64,000 nt of DNA. Source: Girardinichthys multiradiatus (taxonomy: Eukaryota; Chordata; Actinopteri; Cyprinodontiformes; Goodeidae). The translations under genes were made by a program, and so were the position numbers. Below the pieces are notes generated by a model. It had not been told where the DNA came from. It saw only the letters and a program-made list of their open reading frames with translations, and searched no databases. The stretch is from assembly GCF_021462225.1 (NCBI RefSeq), contig NC_061817.1, positions 5,305,327 through 5,369,326 on the forward strand, written 5' to 3'. Shown here one piece after another: positions 26,801-36,900 of the stretch. Position 1 is the first letter of the stretch, and the number at the start of each line of letters is the position of its first letter.

Positions 26801-29800
26801 ATGGTTTCTAGGGACTTTGAAAGCAGCATCTAACAAATTAATCAAAGTTGCAAACTTCTCTGATTACAGTCTGCAGTCTCCCCGTACAGCTAGGGGATGA
26901 TATAATAATAATAATTAAGTTCATTTATATTACGCCAATTCACAACCCATGTCGTCTCAAGGCCTGTAAAACAAATAATACAATTCATTTACAGGCACCT
27001 TTGATAACATTCAGTGTCAATGTAAAAATGAAAAGTTAAAAACAAGAATAAAACCAGGTGAAAAACTTTCATTAATGGAATCATCCAATCACAAGGAGTA
27101 AGCAGTTTTGAACAGGTGAGAATGTAAAAAAAAAAAAAGATTTTGGATTTGTTTCTGACTGGGAGCCAATGACTGGGTGATGTGGTGAAATGAAGTTCCA
27201 GTGAACAGCTGAGTTCTGGACCATTAAGAGTTTATAGCGAGATTTTTGAGTCACCAAAAAGAAGACAGTTGCTATAATCAATACGGGGTGACGAGGCTGT
27301 GAACCAGAACTGAGGAGGAGTGAGGGGAAAGGGAGGGATGGAGACTTTTAATGTTTTGTAGATAAAAATATGCAGACCGGGTGATCTTATTAATGTGAGA
27401 GGTGAGAGACAGAGAGCCATCAAGGACGACACCCAACTCTTGAGCTGAGGTGAGGGGAAAAAAACGGTTTACTTTGGACAATACAGCTTTTGTTCCTATA
27501 AGGAGCTCAGTTTTATCACTAGTTATTTTAAGGAAGTTTGAAGTGAACCCAGATTTTATTTCAGAGAAACAGGAGGTGAGGGAAGAGGGTGAGAGTATAG
27601 AACTGGCATTACTAGATAAGTAGAGTTTGGTGAATGTTGTAATGTAAATTCTTTTATTAAGTGCTCTAAAATGTATGACCTTTGGGTTACCTCTCTTTCT
27701 TCAGAACATCTGTAAGAGGAGGAAGCTGTAAAAGCCAGTATCAGACGTTTAATGGTTAAAACCCATCCTTTAGGGTGATGTCTCAGGAAGAGCAGATGGG
27801 TCTGCTCGTAGATAACTTTGTTACCTCTGACCCGAGGAGGGTCTAGGGCCATAAAGCACAAACTCTTTTAAGTTGAGGTAACACCCACATACTCTTTAAA
27901 TACTGTGTGTAAATGTTGATCAGGGCTCTGCTTCACTGACCAAGCTCAGTGACAGGGTCTTCAAACGCTGCAATGCCTTTGAATAAATGTATAAAGACAA
28001 AGTCTGGTCTTTCTCTTTTAATGAGTTAATTTCTCTCCCACTTTGATAAGAAAATTCCACTACAATGTTCAACTTACAGAGAGTATTGACAAGCTAAAGA
28101 AGGTGAAGTAGTAGGAAGAAGGTATATACTGATATTTGAACCATTTTTAACAATTCAATATTATGCCTTGTGAGATATGCAAATGACTATCACTAATATC
28201 AACATATTTACATACAATTTTTTCCTTACTGCATATAATTTCCTGGAAGCTTAGTTTTCTGACGCTCCTGAACATATCACTCAATCATAGCGCTCTTTCC
28301 CCACACCCATCCGGAAAACCGAGTGCTTAGTGTGTTTGAGGTGAGCAGCAGCAGAACAAACTAAACAACCCGACCGGAGTAAGAGACGGTACATCAAATC
28401 ACAAAGGACTCATCTGCAAAGGAAGGAAATTCTGGATCAACGAGTGATTACAAATACATGAGTTTATGCAAGTGGGACGTTTATAGGCGAGGAGAGAAAC
28501 GTCATCTCCGTTCCATCAAACCTGCTTCAGTTTTTGGCTACAGTTTGTCTGATATTCTCCAAACAGGAGAGAGAAAACTCAGCAGACTGTTGGAGGCTGC
28601 ACAAATAAGGCTGAGTGGGACCTCAGGGCACCAAAGAGAACAGCTAAGCCAATATGAGGAGCAGCCTGTAAGCACCATCTAATGTAATGTCAGCTTAAAA
28701 GCACTGCTTCCTGATCACTGGTCAGACATCTCTGTGCTCAGCTCATATGTTAGTTCTTATATTTTGTTTAGCTGCTTTTGCTGTTTAGGGGTTGAGTATG
28801 TTGTGTTCTGGTCAGTTGTCAATGGGCCCACTCTGTGGTCAGAATATTCAATGTTTTCTTAACCAAAATATTGGTTGTTGGTTGAGATGTTTTCCATCAA
28901 CACACTTTACTCAAATAACTGCTGGTCAAGTCCCTCGCATGTTTAACACTATTAAACCGCACCTCTCACTACTTCACTAGGAGCTCTTATATTGCCTTGT
29001 CGGTGCGCCACAATCAATTACATGTAGCGGACACCCTGACATGTTTCCCAACCTTGGCCGCAGGTAATTAAAGCCAATTACAGCAGTCATATGAACAGAA
29101 GCTATAATTACCCAAAAAAAAAAGTTTTCAAACTAAAAAAAAACAAGAAATTATATCTTTGATAATGCCTTTATTTTGAAAATAATTGATTATTCATAAT
29201 TACAATAATGGTTTAAAAATTTTCAAAACTCATATGGTCCTCCTTACAAATTGTTATAATTGCAAATGCATGGATGGTTTCCATATTTCCTGAAAAGGCT
29301 CTAACAGAAATGCATCAGAACAACGATCCACTATCCTGGCTAAACCTCAGTCCACCAACAACATGGATATTGACTCATCCTTTTTCTGCTTACTAAACAT
29401 TTCCTGTTCCTGAGAAAACAGTCGAGCAAAGAATTAGGAAACGGGCACAAAGACAAGTGCTTCAACATGTACATTGGAGCACAAACCACATTATGTGTTG
29501 CTCAATGACATTCACCAGCAAACTGTTTAGATGCTTCTACACTTTACTTTCATACAATAGATAACTAGGTCTTACACTTGGGGTGGGGGGGATCTGTCAT
29601 GCACATGTCCATTTTTTGTAAGCCAAACAAAATGCAGCCTGGTAGAGAATGTTGTATTTTACAGACATTTGTTTGGCTGAATACATCAAAGAATGTTTAC
29701 TGCAAAATGTTACATGAACTTCAAAAACCACCTAAAATTAAAGCCTTTAATGGCCAACTAAGTAGTCGGATTGGAGGAATGTACTTCCTTTGTTCTCCTC

Positions 29801-32800
29801 TGCAACCAAATGTTGCACAGGGGCAGATTTTCTGTTGCCACTCCTGCTGTAAACATGTCCGTCTTAGACAAAATGGTTCTGTCATGAAGTAAAGTAAAGG
29901 TCTTCTCCCAGCAATTTTTTTCAATCATAAAACAAATACAGAAGAACAGGAACAAATAAAAAGAACTCATATCTAAAATTGTGATTGGTTTGTACAAAGA
30001 TAAGTATGTCAAAAACACATGTTTGATCACATTGTGAGGCAGATAGGCAAACACTAATCTTTATCATAAATGGAAAATAAGGCGGCTGGGGGACCAAACC
30101 TCTGATGCCATCACAGTGAGATGGAGGGATCTAGATGTGTTCAGAGTTTGCTTGTTTGTCAAGAATTATGCAGAGACATTGTTCTGTCATGTTTTCTGGG
30201 AACATTACAGAGTAATGAGAATATACATGAACCAATCATTATCTGTTACTTCGCCTGATGCTGAAGCAGCACCGGTCTGCTTCCAGTGTCAAGTCCAGTT
30301 TTTAGCTCAGGGATGAACCACAATGTTGAACAGACAAGCTGCGAGAAATTCTGCAGGTGTAAATAACCTGTCCTGTAATCCTCGGAAAGAACATTAAGTA
30401 GGAAGGGACAAAGGAGTGAATGAACTCCCCAGGAGAACGGTTGTTATCCATTAAATTAGTTTACAATTTCTTCATTCTTATTATAGGAAACGGCAATAAT
30501 CAGTCAGCTCATTCCTGTTAGAGTTGTAATCATAAAGGAGAGAGTTTAGGATACCACCGCTCCTCCAGGAGACTCAGCTTTGTTTTTATTAGCATCCCAT
30601 AGTAAAACTGATCAGTTAATACAATACTGAAGTATCTAAACATAAAGATACCAAGAAAAATTATGTTCTCCTCAAAAGACCTACAAAATAAAAACAACCT
30701 CCGGTCATTGTAAATAGCAATTACTACAAATAACCTTGGTCACCAAGCGATCAGCTGCTCAGTCAGCTCAGTCTTCCCAACAATGGACCTCAGCAGAACC
30801 ACAGGCTGACCTCCTTCAATGCTACGCTGCACTGATGCAGCAATTCATGCAAAAGGCACCCCAACCAAGTATTGTGTATAGAAATGAACATACTTTCCAG
30901 AAGCCTGACATTTCTCTTTAAAATATAAATTTTTATTGATCTGATAGTAACAGTCTAAATTTCTGAGACTGCATTTTGGGTTTTCATTATCTGTAAGCCA
31001 TAATCATCAAAATTACAAGAAATTCAGGCTTGAAATATTTCACTCCATTTGTAAAGAAACTATGTAAATATGAGCTTAACTTTTTGAAATAAGGGACAAG
31101 AATATTGAACTTTTTCACATTTAAAAATTTAAAGATGTACTTATATAGGTGAATTATAATTTTTTTTTAAACAGTGCCCTAACCTTTTAGCTAATGGCAA
31201 AATCGTATTCTTAGGTCAAAACTAAAAATCACTGAAAGAGGTGCATAGTGCTAAGATAAGGCCTGTAAGAAAATCTCTAGTCGTAAGCTTAAATTAGTGG
31301 TCTGTTGTGGTTTAGTGTGAAAGACTAAAGTTGATCTACAACACATATACAGCAGCAGGAAATTAGTAAGAAAAACTGTGTGGCGTGAGTGCTGCTGCAA
31401 CAGACACCCGTTCATTGCCTGCTTTTGTGCAGCCATAAATGTTTCCACAGTTGTTAACTTTAATTCACCATTCCTTCCTCTTCCTAGGCATAATTTTTGA
31501 AATAGCACAGTGTGTGCCAGGCTTAATAGAAAAATCTGTTCATGTCGATGCCAGACTCACTCATACATGATCATACATTTAATGTGTATAGTTGTGTTGG
31601 GTAATTACAAGGGGTAGAAACAATTCATCCAGCTCATGATATATGATAATATACGATGTTTGGTTCACCAGAAGACAGAGTAAAGGTTTCATAAATCACA
31701 ATGATTTTATGGAACTTTTGATCAGGGTAATATGGCTCATTCCAGGTTGGACCAGTTCACATAGTGAAGTTTTTAATGTTTGTATTAATCAAAGGAAGCC
31801 CTAATATCAAAAAGAAAAACATTGACAATGGTTTTGTGTTTTCACGAACTACAGTTGTTTGCATTTCATTCAATCTTGAATGAAATGTATGCAAAGCTAA
31901 TTTTATCTTCATGCTGCTTAAAATAATAATACAAAAAACAAAAACAAAAAAAACTGCCCTTCAACCACACCATCGTAGGGTTTTAGTTCTTCTCAGCATT
32001 CTTCTGTAATGTAAAAACTTGCTCTTGATGTCAACATGGTAAAAACAACAACAAAGGACTTACGATCTGTTTCTCTGTGTACTTGTTGGAACTAAGCAGG
32101 TTGACTGCCTCCATGTGTCCAAAATCAATGTCATGGCCAAGCAGGAAGATGAAGAGAAGCTTGCAGACATACTTCTTCTTACTGTAACCATCCAGGGCTT
32201 TGTCGCCTTTGAACTTGGAGCGGATGTTGGCCAGCTCTTTATTTATCCGTTTGATTTCAGCCTCCTTGCTCTTACCTGAGAAGGAAACAAATGTACCACA
32301 GCTTCAGCATCGGAAAGGTGGCCATGAGTAATCTGGCTAGAAAAATAAAATCTTTATTACATTCAAGAAACAATAAGGACATGAAATATAAATCAAACTG
32401 TTTTTACAATTACTGAAATATGCTAAACTGCAATGATCTGGCCAAGATTACCTGCAGATAAGTAGCATTTAACACTCAAGTTACAAGCTGTTTCAGGCGA
32501 GTTAAAATACAGTCCAAACCATGGGAAACAGTAGCCTTTTTAAGAATCACTAATTATTTGGACTAATCATTTGGATGAGAGGTGCTTCAGAGGAGTTAAA
32601 CAATTTCATTCACTTTGGTACAGAGGTCCACACTGCAACAACCATTTTGCAGGCTATGTGACTTGAGTTGATATGTATGAGGAAAATACTGAAGTTATTC
32701 AAAGTAGTTTGAAGTGAGAAATGTTTTCAGTGGCAATAAACTGTTTCCAGCCAGTCAGAGGTCTACTCCTGCTTAGCCGACTGATCTGTTGCTTCACATT

Positions 32801-35800
32801 TAAAGTAAAAATGATTAAGAACTGCTTCTGATGTTACAGACTGTATGGTTGTTTTCCTGTCCTGCAGGTTCATTTGATCGCCAAAAACATAACCAAAACA
32901 ATTCAACAATGGTAACTCTGGAGGAGCTGCAGGGATCCACAGCTCAGATGAAATAATCTGTCAATTGGAAAATATTAGTGAATGAGACGCATGAGGTTTG
33001 GTTTGCACCATCAGTGGGGATGCTTTTCTTCAGCACAGAAGCTTGTTAGACGTCATAAGAGACATGAAGCCACACACAAGTTATTTTGTGTAAAAAACTT
33101 GACATTGGGGTGGTGTTTATTGTTATAGATTAGATTTTTTTTCTTTGCAAAAAAGGCAAACATCTTGGTCTCCAGATATGTACAGCTGACAGAAAATAGA
33201 GACTTTCATCTGTAACTGCAGTGAAAAATAGTTTTACAAGATCAGAACTGCATGCCAGGCTTGCCAGACAATGAAAAAATGTGGAAAAAGTACTGTGGAA
33301 AATTGAAACAGACCAAATAATGAGTTTCTGTGCAATAGCTTGTGTGCTCCAAAAAAACTAACATAATAATAATAATACCATTATGTTTGTGCACGGCTTT
33401 TGCAACAATCTAGCACCTACAACATGTCTTGTTGCCATACCAACCTATTGTAGTCCCTGATGTCAACGTGTGAGGCCTTTAGAGAACCTCTATAAAATCC
33501 AGCTAGAAAAGAACATCATGATATGTTTTCACTGTAAAACCAAACGTAAAAGCTAGTTTTATAAATGATTATTTAGGGCTTTGAGTCCAATCATTATTTG
33601 GTATCAGTGTTGTCACAACACATGTTCACTTTAAATCTGCTAGCTTACTAACACTTAATCTCACAGCTTTCATAAACAGTTATTAAATCTCACCGATAAA
33701 AAGCAATCTAAGTCAGACGTCAGATAAGTCAACAAAATGGCTTCAAACTTAACAACTCTAGAGTCAATGGAAAGGTTTTCCGAAACAAGTCTTAGAACAT
33801 TAAGGTGTTGCTTCTTTTTCCCACAACTATTTAAATATCACAATGACAGGAGTCAACAACCATAGCCAAGTCTGTGAGCCAATGCAAGGTAAATAATAAG
33901 CAGGTACCTAGTAGTTGCAAAAGTCACACAGCCATACAAAACACACCTTCAGTAAAAACTGTCTTTAGAAGAGCAGAGATCTGATTGGTCAGACAGAAAT
34001 TTTAAAAGAGCATACACAAATACTCTACGCTTATGACTTATATTTCATTTCAAAGAGTTCACCTGGAAACAACCTAGTATTACTATGCTTAAATTAAAAC
34101 AATAACTGTTGTACCAATATCATACATGCAACAGCAAATCACTGTTCAAGGACAAGAAAACTAAAGGCAATATCAAGTAAGTCCCACTGATAAGACGAAT
34201 CTTCAGGAACAAAAAGTAAAAAGGATAAAGTACCAAATAAGCTTAAGCAGTTGAAAATCCTCACTAAAACCAGTTTCATAAAAAAACAAAAACAAAAAAA
34301 AACAATATACAGCACATGGTCACGACAATGCTGTTTGAAATAGCAATCTACCATCGTGTTTTTTTTTTTTTTTATTGCATTTATCAATTGTTTCAATTTT
34401 CCTGATCTATGTTTTCTGGCTAGGAAAAACGGACTGGTGACCAAAATCGGACAATTTCATACTTAACTGCCCAAGATTGGTGACTGAAAATCTGATATTT
34501 GGTCTGATGGATGAATGCACCATTCCTAAGTGTTAACAGTTCAGGTTAGAAACAGGTCAAATTAAGCACAACTATGTTAAAAGCTTCTAAAAAATTTAAC
34601 TATTTTCTAAGATGGATGCATTAGGCTCTACTTGTAAACAGGCAGATCGAAATCAGCAGATTTAAGGACGTCAAATTCTGTCATGACAAATGCTGGATTA
34701 GGAAATGTTAATAATCTTCTGGAAATCCCACAGCTAAAGTAACGTCTTCTCAATCTATAAGGATTACACACAGACCTGATGTTTACATTAGTAATGATAA
34801 CTGAATGGACCAGGCCAGGGGTTCCAAAGTCCAGGCCTCCAGAGCTACTATCCAGCAACTTTTACATACACCTCTTCTGCTCCTGAATCAAATGGCTGAA
34901 TTCCATCATCAGCAGTCTGTAGAGGCCAGGTAACAAGCCAGTATGTTGATTAGGGAGTGTTGGAGAAAGGACCCATCTAAAACCGGATAGTAGCTCTGGA
35001 GAACTGTCCCCCTGTGTGGTGGTGTAGCAGGCGGAGTCCAAATCTATGATATGAGGGACCCATGTTTAAATTCTGGTTGTGTCAGGAGGATATCTGGTAA
35101 AACTCTGCCAAGTTTTGGCTTGTCGTGGCGACCCCTGAATAAAGGAGCAGCCGAAAAGCACTTTCTTTTCTTTTTTTTAATCAGAGGACTGGACGGAACC
35201 AGGCTAATCATGTTAAATGCTAGCTTTACACACCAGTGGCAATTATAAATCTTCACCTTTCTGATATCTTTGTCTTTGGTATAAGCTGTGTAACTGTGAC
35301 AGCTCTCTCACAGTAAATAGAAGCTTTCTCTCAAATATTAAGTCGGACACTATTTGGAAAGTATTTTGTAAAAACATATCTTGAAACTGTTGTATTTCCG
35401 TATCATGTCAGTGAAGCAGAGAGAAAGCTCTAACTTTCGGAGTGTCATTTTATTTTACTATAAACATTTGATAGCTAAGAAAGTTAATATTCAATTCATA
35501 CAAAAAGCATGAAAAATGCATTTGGTGCTTTTTAAATAAGCTTTACAAAATTGGTGATTAGAAATCAGCCACAAAATCTCTGATCAATACATCTCTCGTG
35601 ATTTCTGTATTTAAATAAAGTTGCACTGGGTCGGGCTTATCAGTGTATTTTGTCTATGGGTGCCCACTGAGGGGAGAGGTCAGTTCAGGGTGTTTTAATC
35701 TTTCCTCTCCTAAAAGCAGCGCTGTGCACCAACCAGCCAGTTAATGCTTCCTAAAGCCAGCTGTCTTATCAGCTTCAAAGAATTAAACTAAGATGATCAT

Positions 35801-36127
35801 GTTTTATAAACTCTTTTGAGTCAGGGGTCTAATTTCCTGTATTGAAATATAAGACTGAATTAAGTGGCAGGTGTGACTAAATAAAGGTGAAGATCAACAC
35901 AACATTTAAGCATAGCTACAGTGTATGGAATAGTACCTGAGGAGATTGAAACCTTGACACCATTACAACTCAGTGCCACCACGTCACCCCAACCAACTGC
36001 AAAGTGCGGCTGTATTTAACGCAAATATATCAGCAAGCAGATCAAAGTAAAGCCACTTACAGTTTCTAATGTCCGAGATGAAAACGGCTAATCCGCGCAT
36101 TCCATCTCCCTTCGACACAGCCGGCAT
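1581..36127 (-). CDS. ap2a1: AP-2 complex subunit alpha-1 (alpha-adaptin), 21 coding exons, last exon outside window
   Basis: Large subunit of the AP-2 clathrin adaptor, which binds PI(4,5)P2 and cargo at the plasma membrane and recruits clathrin and accessory factors. Exons, in order: 36061-36127, 32064-32275, 24012-24205, 23741-23870, 23530-23631, 20725-20984, 18149-18317, 17887-18024, 15418-15600, 15066-15163, 14753-14984, 14480-14656, 14248-14402, 10426-10488, 6396-6458, 5811-5893, 3186-3275, 2764-2887, 2382-2498, 1877-1946, 1581-1715. They join without frame breaks to 2862 nt (954 codons); the family is about 955-977 aa, so only the final exon of roughly 24 codons is missing and must lie below position 1. 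The start ATG (36125-36127) opens the family's N-terminus, [16 protein letters not shown]. Alpha-1 rather than alpha-2 is inferred from trunk wording, a possible hinge cassette exon and linkage to prmt1. All introns are GT-AG except one AT-AC intron. Confidence 0.95.
2334..2377. repeat. (CA)n microsatellite
   Basis: About 22 CA units. On the minus strand it is a (TG)n tract starting directly after the GTGAG donor of ap2a1 exon 19. Confidence 0.97.
2888..3185 (-). other. ap2a1: U12-type AT-AC intron between ap2a1 exons 17 and 18
   Basis: On the minus strand the intron begins ATATCCTTG (3185 downward), the U12 5' splice consensus. It ends in AC at 2889-2888. The branch-point consensus TCCTTGAC lies at 2905-2898, placing the branch A (2899) 11 nt from the 3' end, inside the usual U12 range of about 10-20 nt. 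Splicing here gives exon 17 ...GAG CTA CAG TCT C joined to AG CTC AAC, i.e. [13 protein letters not shown], which lines up with the vertebrate alpha-adaptin ear without gap. No GT-AG solution keeps both frame and homology. The intron is 298 nt. Confidence 0.9.
3355..3860 (-). mobile_element. Decayed Tc1/mariner-like transposon fragment
   Basis: The sequence carries the phrases gggattttatgtgaca, ctgctggaaggtgaacctctgcc and gcagcctctaacaggttttcttccagg. These recur near 60110-60190 and are typical of a Tc1-like fish element with its transposase on this strand. The reading frame is broken. It sits in ap2a1 intron 16. Confidence 0.65.
3950..4075. repeat. Short interspersed repeat with A-rich tail
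   Basis: The element ends in aaaaataaaggcctctagtg, then cca and a run of about 17 A. It resembles the repeat near 1150-1400. Confidence 0.45.
5030..5410. mobile_element. Decayed Tc1-like terminal fragment
   Basis: The segment with ggattttatttagggctatc, then gcactactctgtgttggtctt and a degenerate 'ccaataaata' end, resembles one terminus of the same Tc1-like family as 61255-61910, which carries ggattttatttagggatatc. There is no coding potential. Confidence 0.5.
6396..14656 (-). CDS. ap2a1: ap2a1 exons 12-15: flexible hinge
   Basis: Residues 596 to about 748 form the low-complexity hinge between trunk and ear. It starts with the conserved [19 protein letters not shown] block (exon 12, 14480-14656). 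Next comes a Ser/Pro/Ala stretch with the clathrin/accessory-type motif DLLGI followed by SLLVDVFSE (exon 13, 14248-14402). Exon 14 (10426-10488) is 63 nt, phase 2 at both ends, and can be skipped without frameshift. The last hinge exon (6396-6458) ends in EAEELLNK, the usual entry to the ear. Hinge wording differs strongly from mammals, as expected for this variable region, so exons 13 and 14 rest on splice sites, phase and composition more than on residue identity. Confidence 0.85.
8939..8963. repeat. Short (CA)n tract
   Basis: Imperfect CA repeat in ap2a1 intron 14. Confidence 0.8.
10426..10488 (-). CDS. ap2a1: ap2a1 exon 14, candidate 63-nt cassette exon in the hinge
   Basis: The exon adds 21 residues (about [21 protein letters not shown]), flanked by an AG acceptor and a GTAAGA donor. 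Its length is a multiple of three and both borders are phase 2, so inclusion and skipping both keep the ear in frame. Mammalian AP2A1 is known to make long and short forms differing by a hinge segment of about this size, the long form being enriched in brain and muscle. Its identity as the orthologous cassette is inferred from position, size and phase. The peptide itself is acidic and Pro/Ser/Thr-rich and is not recognisably conserved. Confidence 0.72.
10540..10567. repeat. Short (CA)n tract
   Basis: Imperfect CA repeat about 55 nt upstream of ap2a1 exon 14 in transcript terms (GT-rich in the RNA). Confidence 0.8.
13192..13312 (+). mobile_element. L2/CR1-type LINE 3' end fragment
   Basis: The segment matches the last ~120 nt of the L2 copies at 17520-17645 and 37870-38005, including ggagatccttcctgcccaca, catctacaacggctctttga and the tail gggattaataaagtattttt. 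It is a strongly 5'-truncated insertion. Confidence 0.85.
13376..13475 (-). repeat. tRNA-derived SINE-like repeat
   Basis: The minus strand reads like a tRNA head: ggttggctcaggtggtag (A-box-like) and ggttgctggatcgaaacc (B-box-like). A non-tRNA tail with agtgctttggagtcct follows. No full cloverleaf is evident, so a SINE is more likely than a tRNA gene. Confidence 0.55.
14753..36127 (-). CDS. ap2a1: ap2a1 exons 1-11: adaptin N-terminal trunk domain
   Basis: These eleven exons encode residues 1-595, the alpha-solenoid trunk (adaptin N domain) that packs against sigma-2 and beta-2. The basic patch GYSKKKY at residues 52-58 matches the known PI(4,5)P2-binding site of alpha-adaptin. Highly conserved stretches such as FVPAPWLS (exon 6) and [18 protein letters not shown] (exon 9) make the family call secure. 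Introns vary from about 110 nt (exons 4-5) to about 7.9 kb (exons 2-3); the last holds an intact Tc1-like transposon and a LINE fragment. Exon 7 ends with a weak-looking donor (AAG followed by GTGCTG). The acceptor of exon 9 lies almost against an L2 LINE. Confidence 0.94.
15608..17650 (+). mobile_element. L2/CR1-type LINE, degraded, in ap2a1 intron 9-8
   Basis: Frames on the plus strand read as the C-terminal endonuclease ([18 protein letters not shown], then SDHNL) and then reverse transcriptase: [35 protein letters not shown], and the YSDD box near 16891. The thumb region follows ([16 protein letters not shown]). The 3' end has the family tail gggattaataaagtattttt with gaattgaatc. Several frameshifts and stops (e.g. 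near 16790 and 17255) break it. It is a close relative of the minus-strand copy at 37870-39331. Confidence 0.9.
18960..20013 (-). mobile_element. L1/Tx1-type LINE ORF2 C-terminal fragment
   Basis: The minus-strand frame 19973-19596 encodes [20 protein letters not shown], then [32 protein letters not shown] and WLDLEE. This is the pattern of the C-terminal region of L1/Tx1 ORF2. It is broken by a stop and shift below 19600 and has a probable 3' remainder down to about 18960. It lies in ap2a1 intron 6. Confidence 0.75.
20017..20225. mobile_element. Tc1-like element, terminal fragment
   Basis: It starts cagtgggaagaccaagtatt after TA and reads through the same terminal repeat as the element at 21421, with aagcatgtagaagtct in both. 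Only one end is present, next to the Tx1 fragment. Confidence 0.65.
21421..22627 (-). mobile_element. Tc1-like DNA transposon, non-coding relic with both ends
   Basis: The left end cagtgggggaaacaagtatt and right end aatatttgttctccccactg are inverted matches; the left end is flanked by TA. Between them the minus strand holds decayed transposase, e.g. 22142-21957 with [20 protein letters not shown]. The transposase start and catalytic regions are broken by stops. It sits in ap2a1 intron 5. Confidence 0.8.
25035..26644 (-). mobile_element. Complete Tc1-like transposon with TIRs and intact transposase
   Basis: A 1610-bp element is flanked by TA (25033-25034 and 26645-26646). It has inverted terminal repeats of about 200 bp starting caggtccttctc at the left and ending gagaaggacctg at the right. 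It lies in the large ap2a1 intron between exons 3 and 2 and carries one long transposase frame on the same strand as ap2a1. The sister copy at 48549-50116 is nearly identical apart from a 42-nt deletion, so both insertions look young. Confidence 0.95.
25312..26316 (-). CDS. Tc1-family DD34E transposase, intact 334-aa frame
   Basis: Cut-and-paste transposase. The N-terminus has two helix-turn-helix units: [18 protein letters not shown] near residues 26-43, and a second after the basic linker GRKKCGRKR. The catalytic triad is visible as the first Asp in VLFSDESKF, the second in FQHDLAPAH and the Glu in [14 protein letters not shown] count 34 residues between the second Asp and the Glu (DD34E), as expected for Tc1. 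The length of 334 aa is normal for the family and there is no internal stop. The frame starts at ATG 26314-26316 and ends FPTKY-stop. Whether it is transcribed or active cannot be judged from sequence alone. Confidence 0.93.
   Translation of the reverse strand: MGKTADLTAVQKATIDTLKQEGKTQKEISEQIGCSQSAVSRHLSGKSVGRKKCGRKRCTTRRGDRTLRKIVEKGRFQTLGDLRKQWTESGVETSRATVHRRVQEMGYRCRIPQVKPLLNQKQRQKRLTWATDKQHWTVAQWSKVLFSDESKFCMSFGNQGARVWRKTGEKEMPKCQKSSVKYPQSVMVWGAVSAAGVGPLCFIKDRVNAASYQEILEHFMLPSAEKLYGDEDFIFQHDLAPAHSAKTTGKWFTDHGITVLNWLANSPDLNPIENLWDIVKRTLRDSRPNTLDELKAAIEASWASIRPQQCHRLIASMPRRIEAVISAKGFPTKY
26893..27560 (-). mobile_element. LINE reverse transcriptase C-terminal fragment (Jockey/CR1 group)
   Basis: Overlapping minus-strand frames read [20 protein letters not shown], then [35 protein letters not shown] and VQNSAVHWN. 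This is the thumb and C-terminal region of a non-LTR reverse transcriptase, broken by frameshifts. The adjoining 26893-27050 (catttatattacgccaattc, then acaacccatgtcgtctcaag) is a dispersed fish repeat. Confidence 0.75.
28280..28690 (+). other. Unassigned segment with a 74-codon frame
   Basis: The frame 28458-28682 encodes a basic peptide starting [19 protein letters not shown]. The 170 nt before it are richer in CG than the flanking intron and look like a leader. I do not recognise it. It lies antisense in the large ap2a1 intron and may be part of an unclassified transposon or of a non-coding RNA. Confidence 0.25.
30735..31130 (+). mobile_element. Tc1/mariner-like 3' fragment
   Basis: It shares cagcagaaccac(a), gcagcaattcatgcaaaagg and the terminal phrase tgggttttcattatctgtaa with the relic at 12400-13560. 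It contains only the transposase C-terminus and one inverted end. Confidence 0.6.
35010..35170. repeat. SINE-like repeat
   Basis: The phrases tggtgtagcaggcggagtcc, ggttgtgtcaggaggatatc, gtcgtggcgacccctgaata and ggagcagccgaaaagc are typical of a widespread fish short interspersed repeat. It lies in ap2a1 intron 1. Confidence 0.6.
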
Positions 36128-36900
36128 TTTTGCAGATTCCTGTCCTCACTCCGGCCTTCTCTGGAAAACCAAGCCGATGTTGGACAGCTTTTCACACTGG
36201 ACTTGAGCGAAGTGGAAGATGGCCAACTTGACGTTCACAAGGAGCTAGCTAATTCGCACGTCCAGTCGTTCCTCAACTTTGCAAATAACCCCTGTCCAAC
36301 GACAGACTCTGTGCTTGAGGGTGGCTAGTCCAAGTAGCATTTGCTAGATTCACTGGACGGGAAAGGGGCGTCCAGCAGAAGGAGAAGTTAACGTTATACT
36401 TGTTAGCTGGCTCGCTTCCGCTGGCTATGACACGCTAACGTTATTTCATTCAAACCTTACCTCATTCGGACTAGAAGCGACGCGCAACACCTACAGGAAC
36501 AAGTCGCTGAGGCTAAAAACGTCTTCTAGCTGGATGTTTTCGAAATGAAAGCAGACAAACGTGTCAGTATGAATGTCGACTGAAAAAATATGTTCGGTTT
36601 CTTCGACTCGCTCGGACCGTTAAGCTAGTTTAACAGCTAGCTAGCTAGCTGGCTAGCTATAGCATTCAAATCCAGCAGAACATCACCAGCTGACCGGAAC
36701 AACTCGGCGGGTTCTGACTTGCCAAGCAGCGATAGAAATCTGCAGTGCTGCCTGTTTGTCTCGTACTAAATCTAGCCCTGAATGTGGTGTGATTTACCAG
36801 CTTCCACTCACGGTCGTATAAGGCGCGTGACAGCAAAACAACGTGACCGCGCGTCGTAGTCGTGAACGTGCACACTGTTAACAGACGTCGAGGCCCGAAG
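36128..36900 (-). promoter_or_regulatory. ap2a1: ap2a1 5' UTR and probable CpG-rich promoter
   Basis: From the start codon upstream the DNA becomes rich in CG dinucleotides, unlike the AT-rich introns around it (e.g. gtgaccgcgcgtcgtagtcg near 36840). There is a GCTA run at about 36628-36660. No TATA box is evident. This fits a broadly expressed housekeeping promoter. The transcription start is not resolved. Confidence 0.5.
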
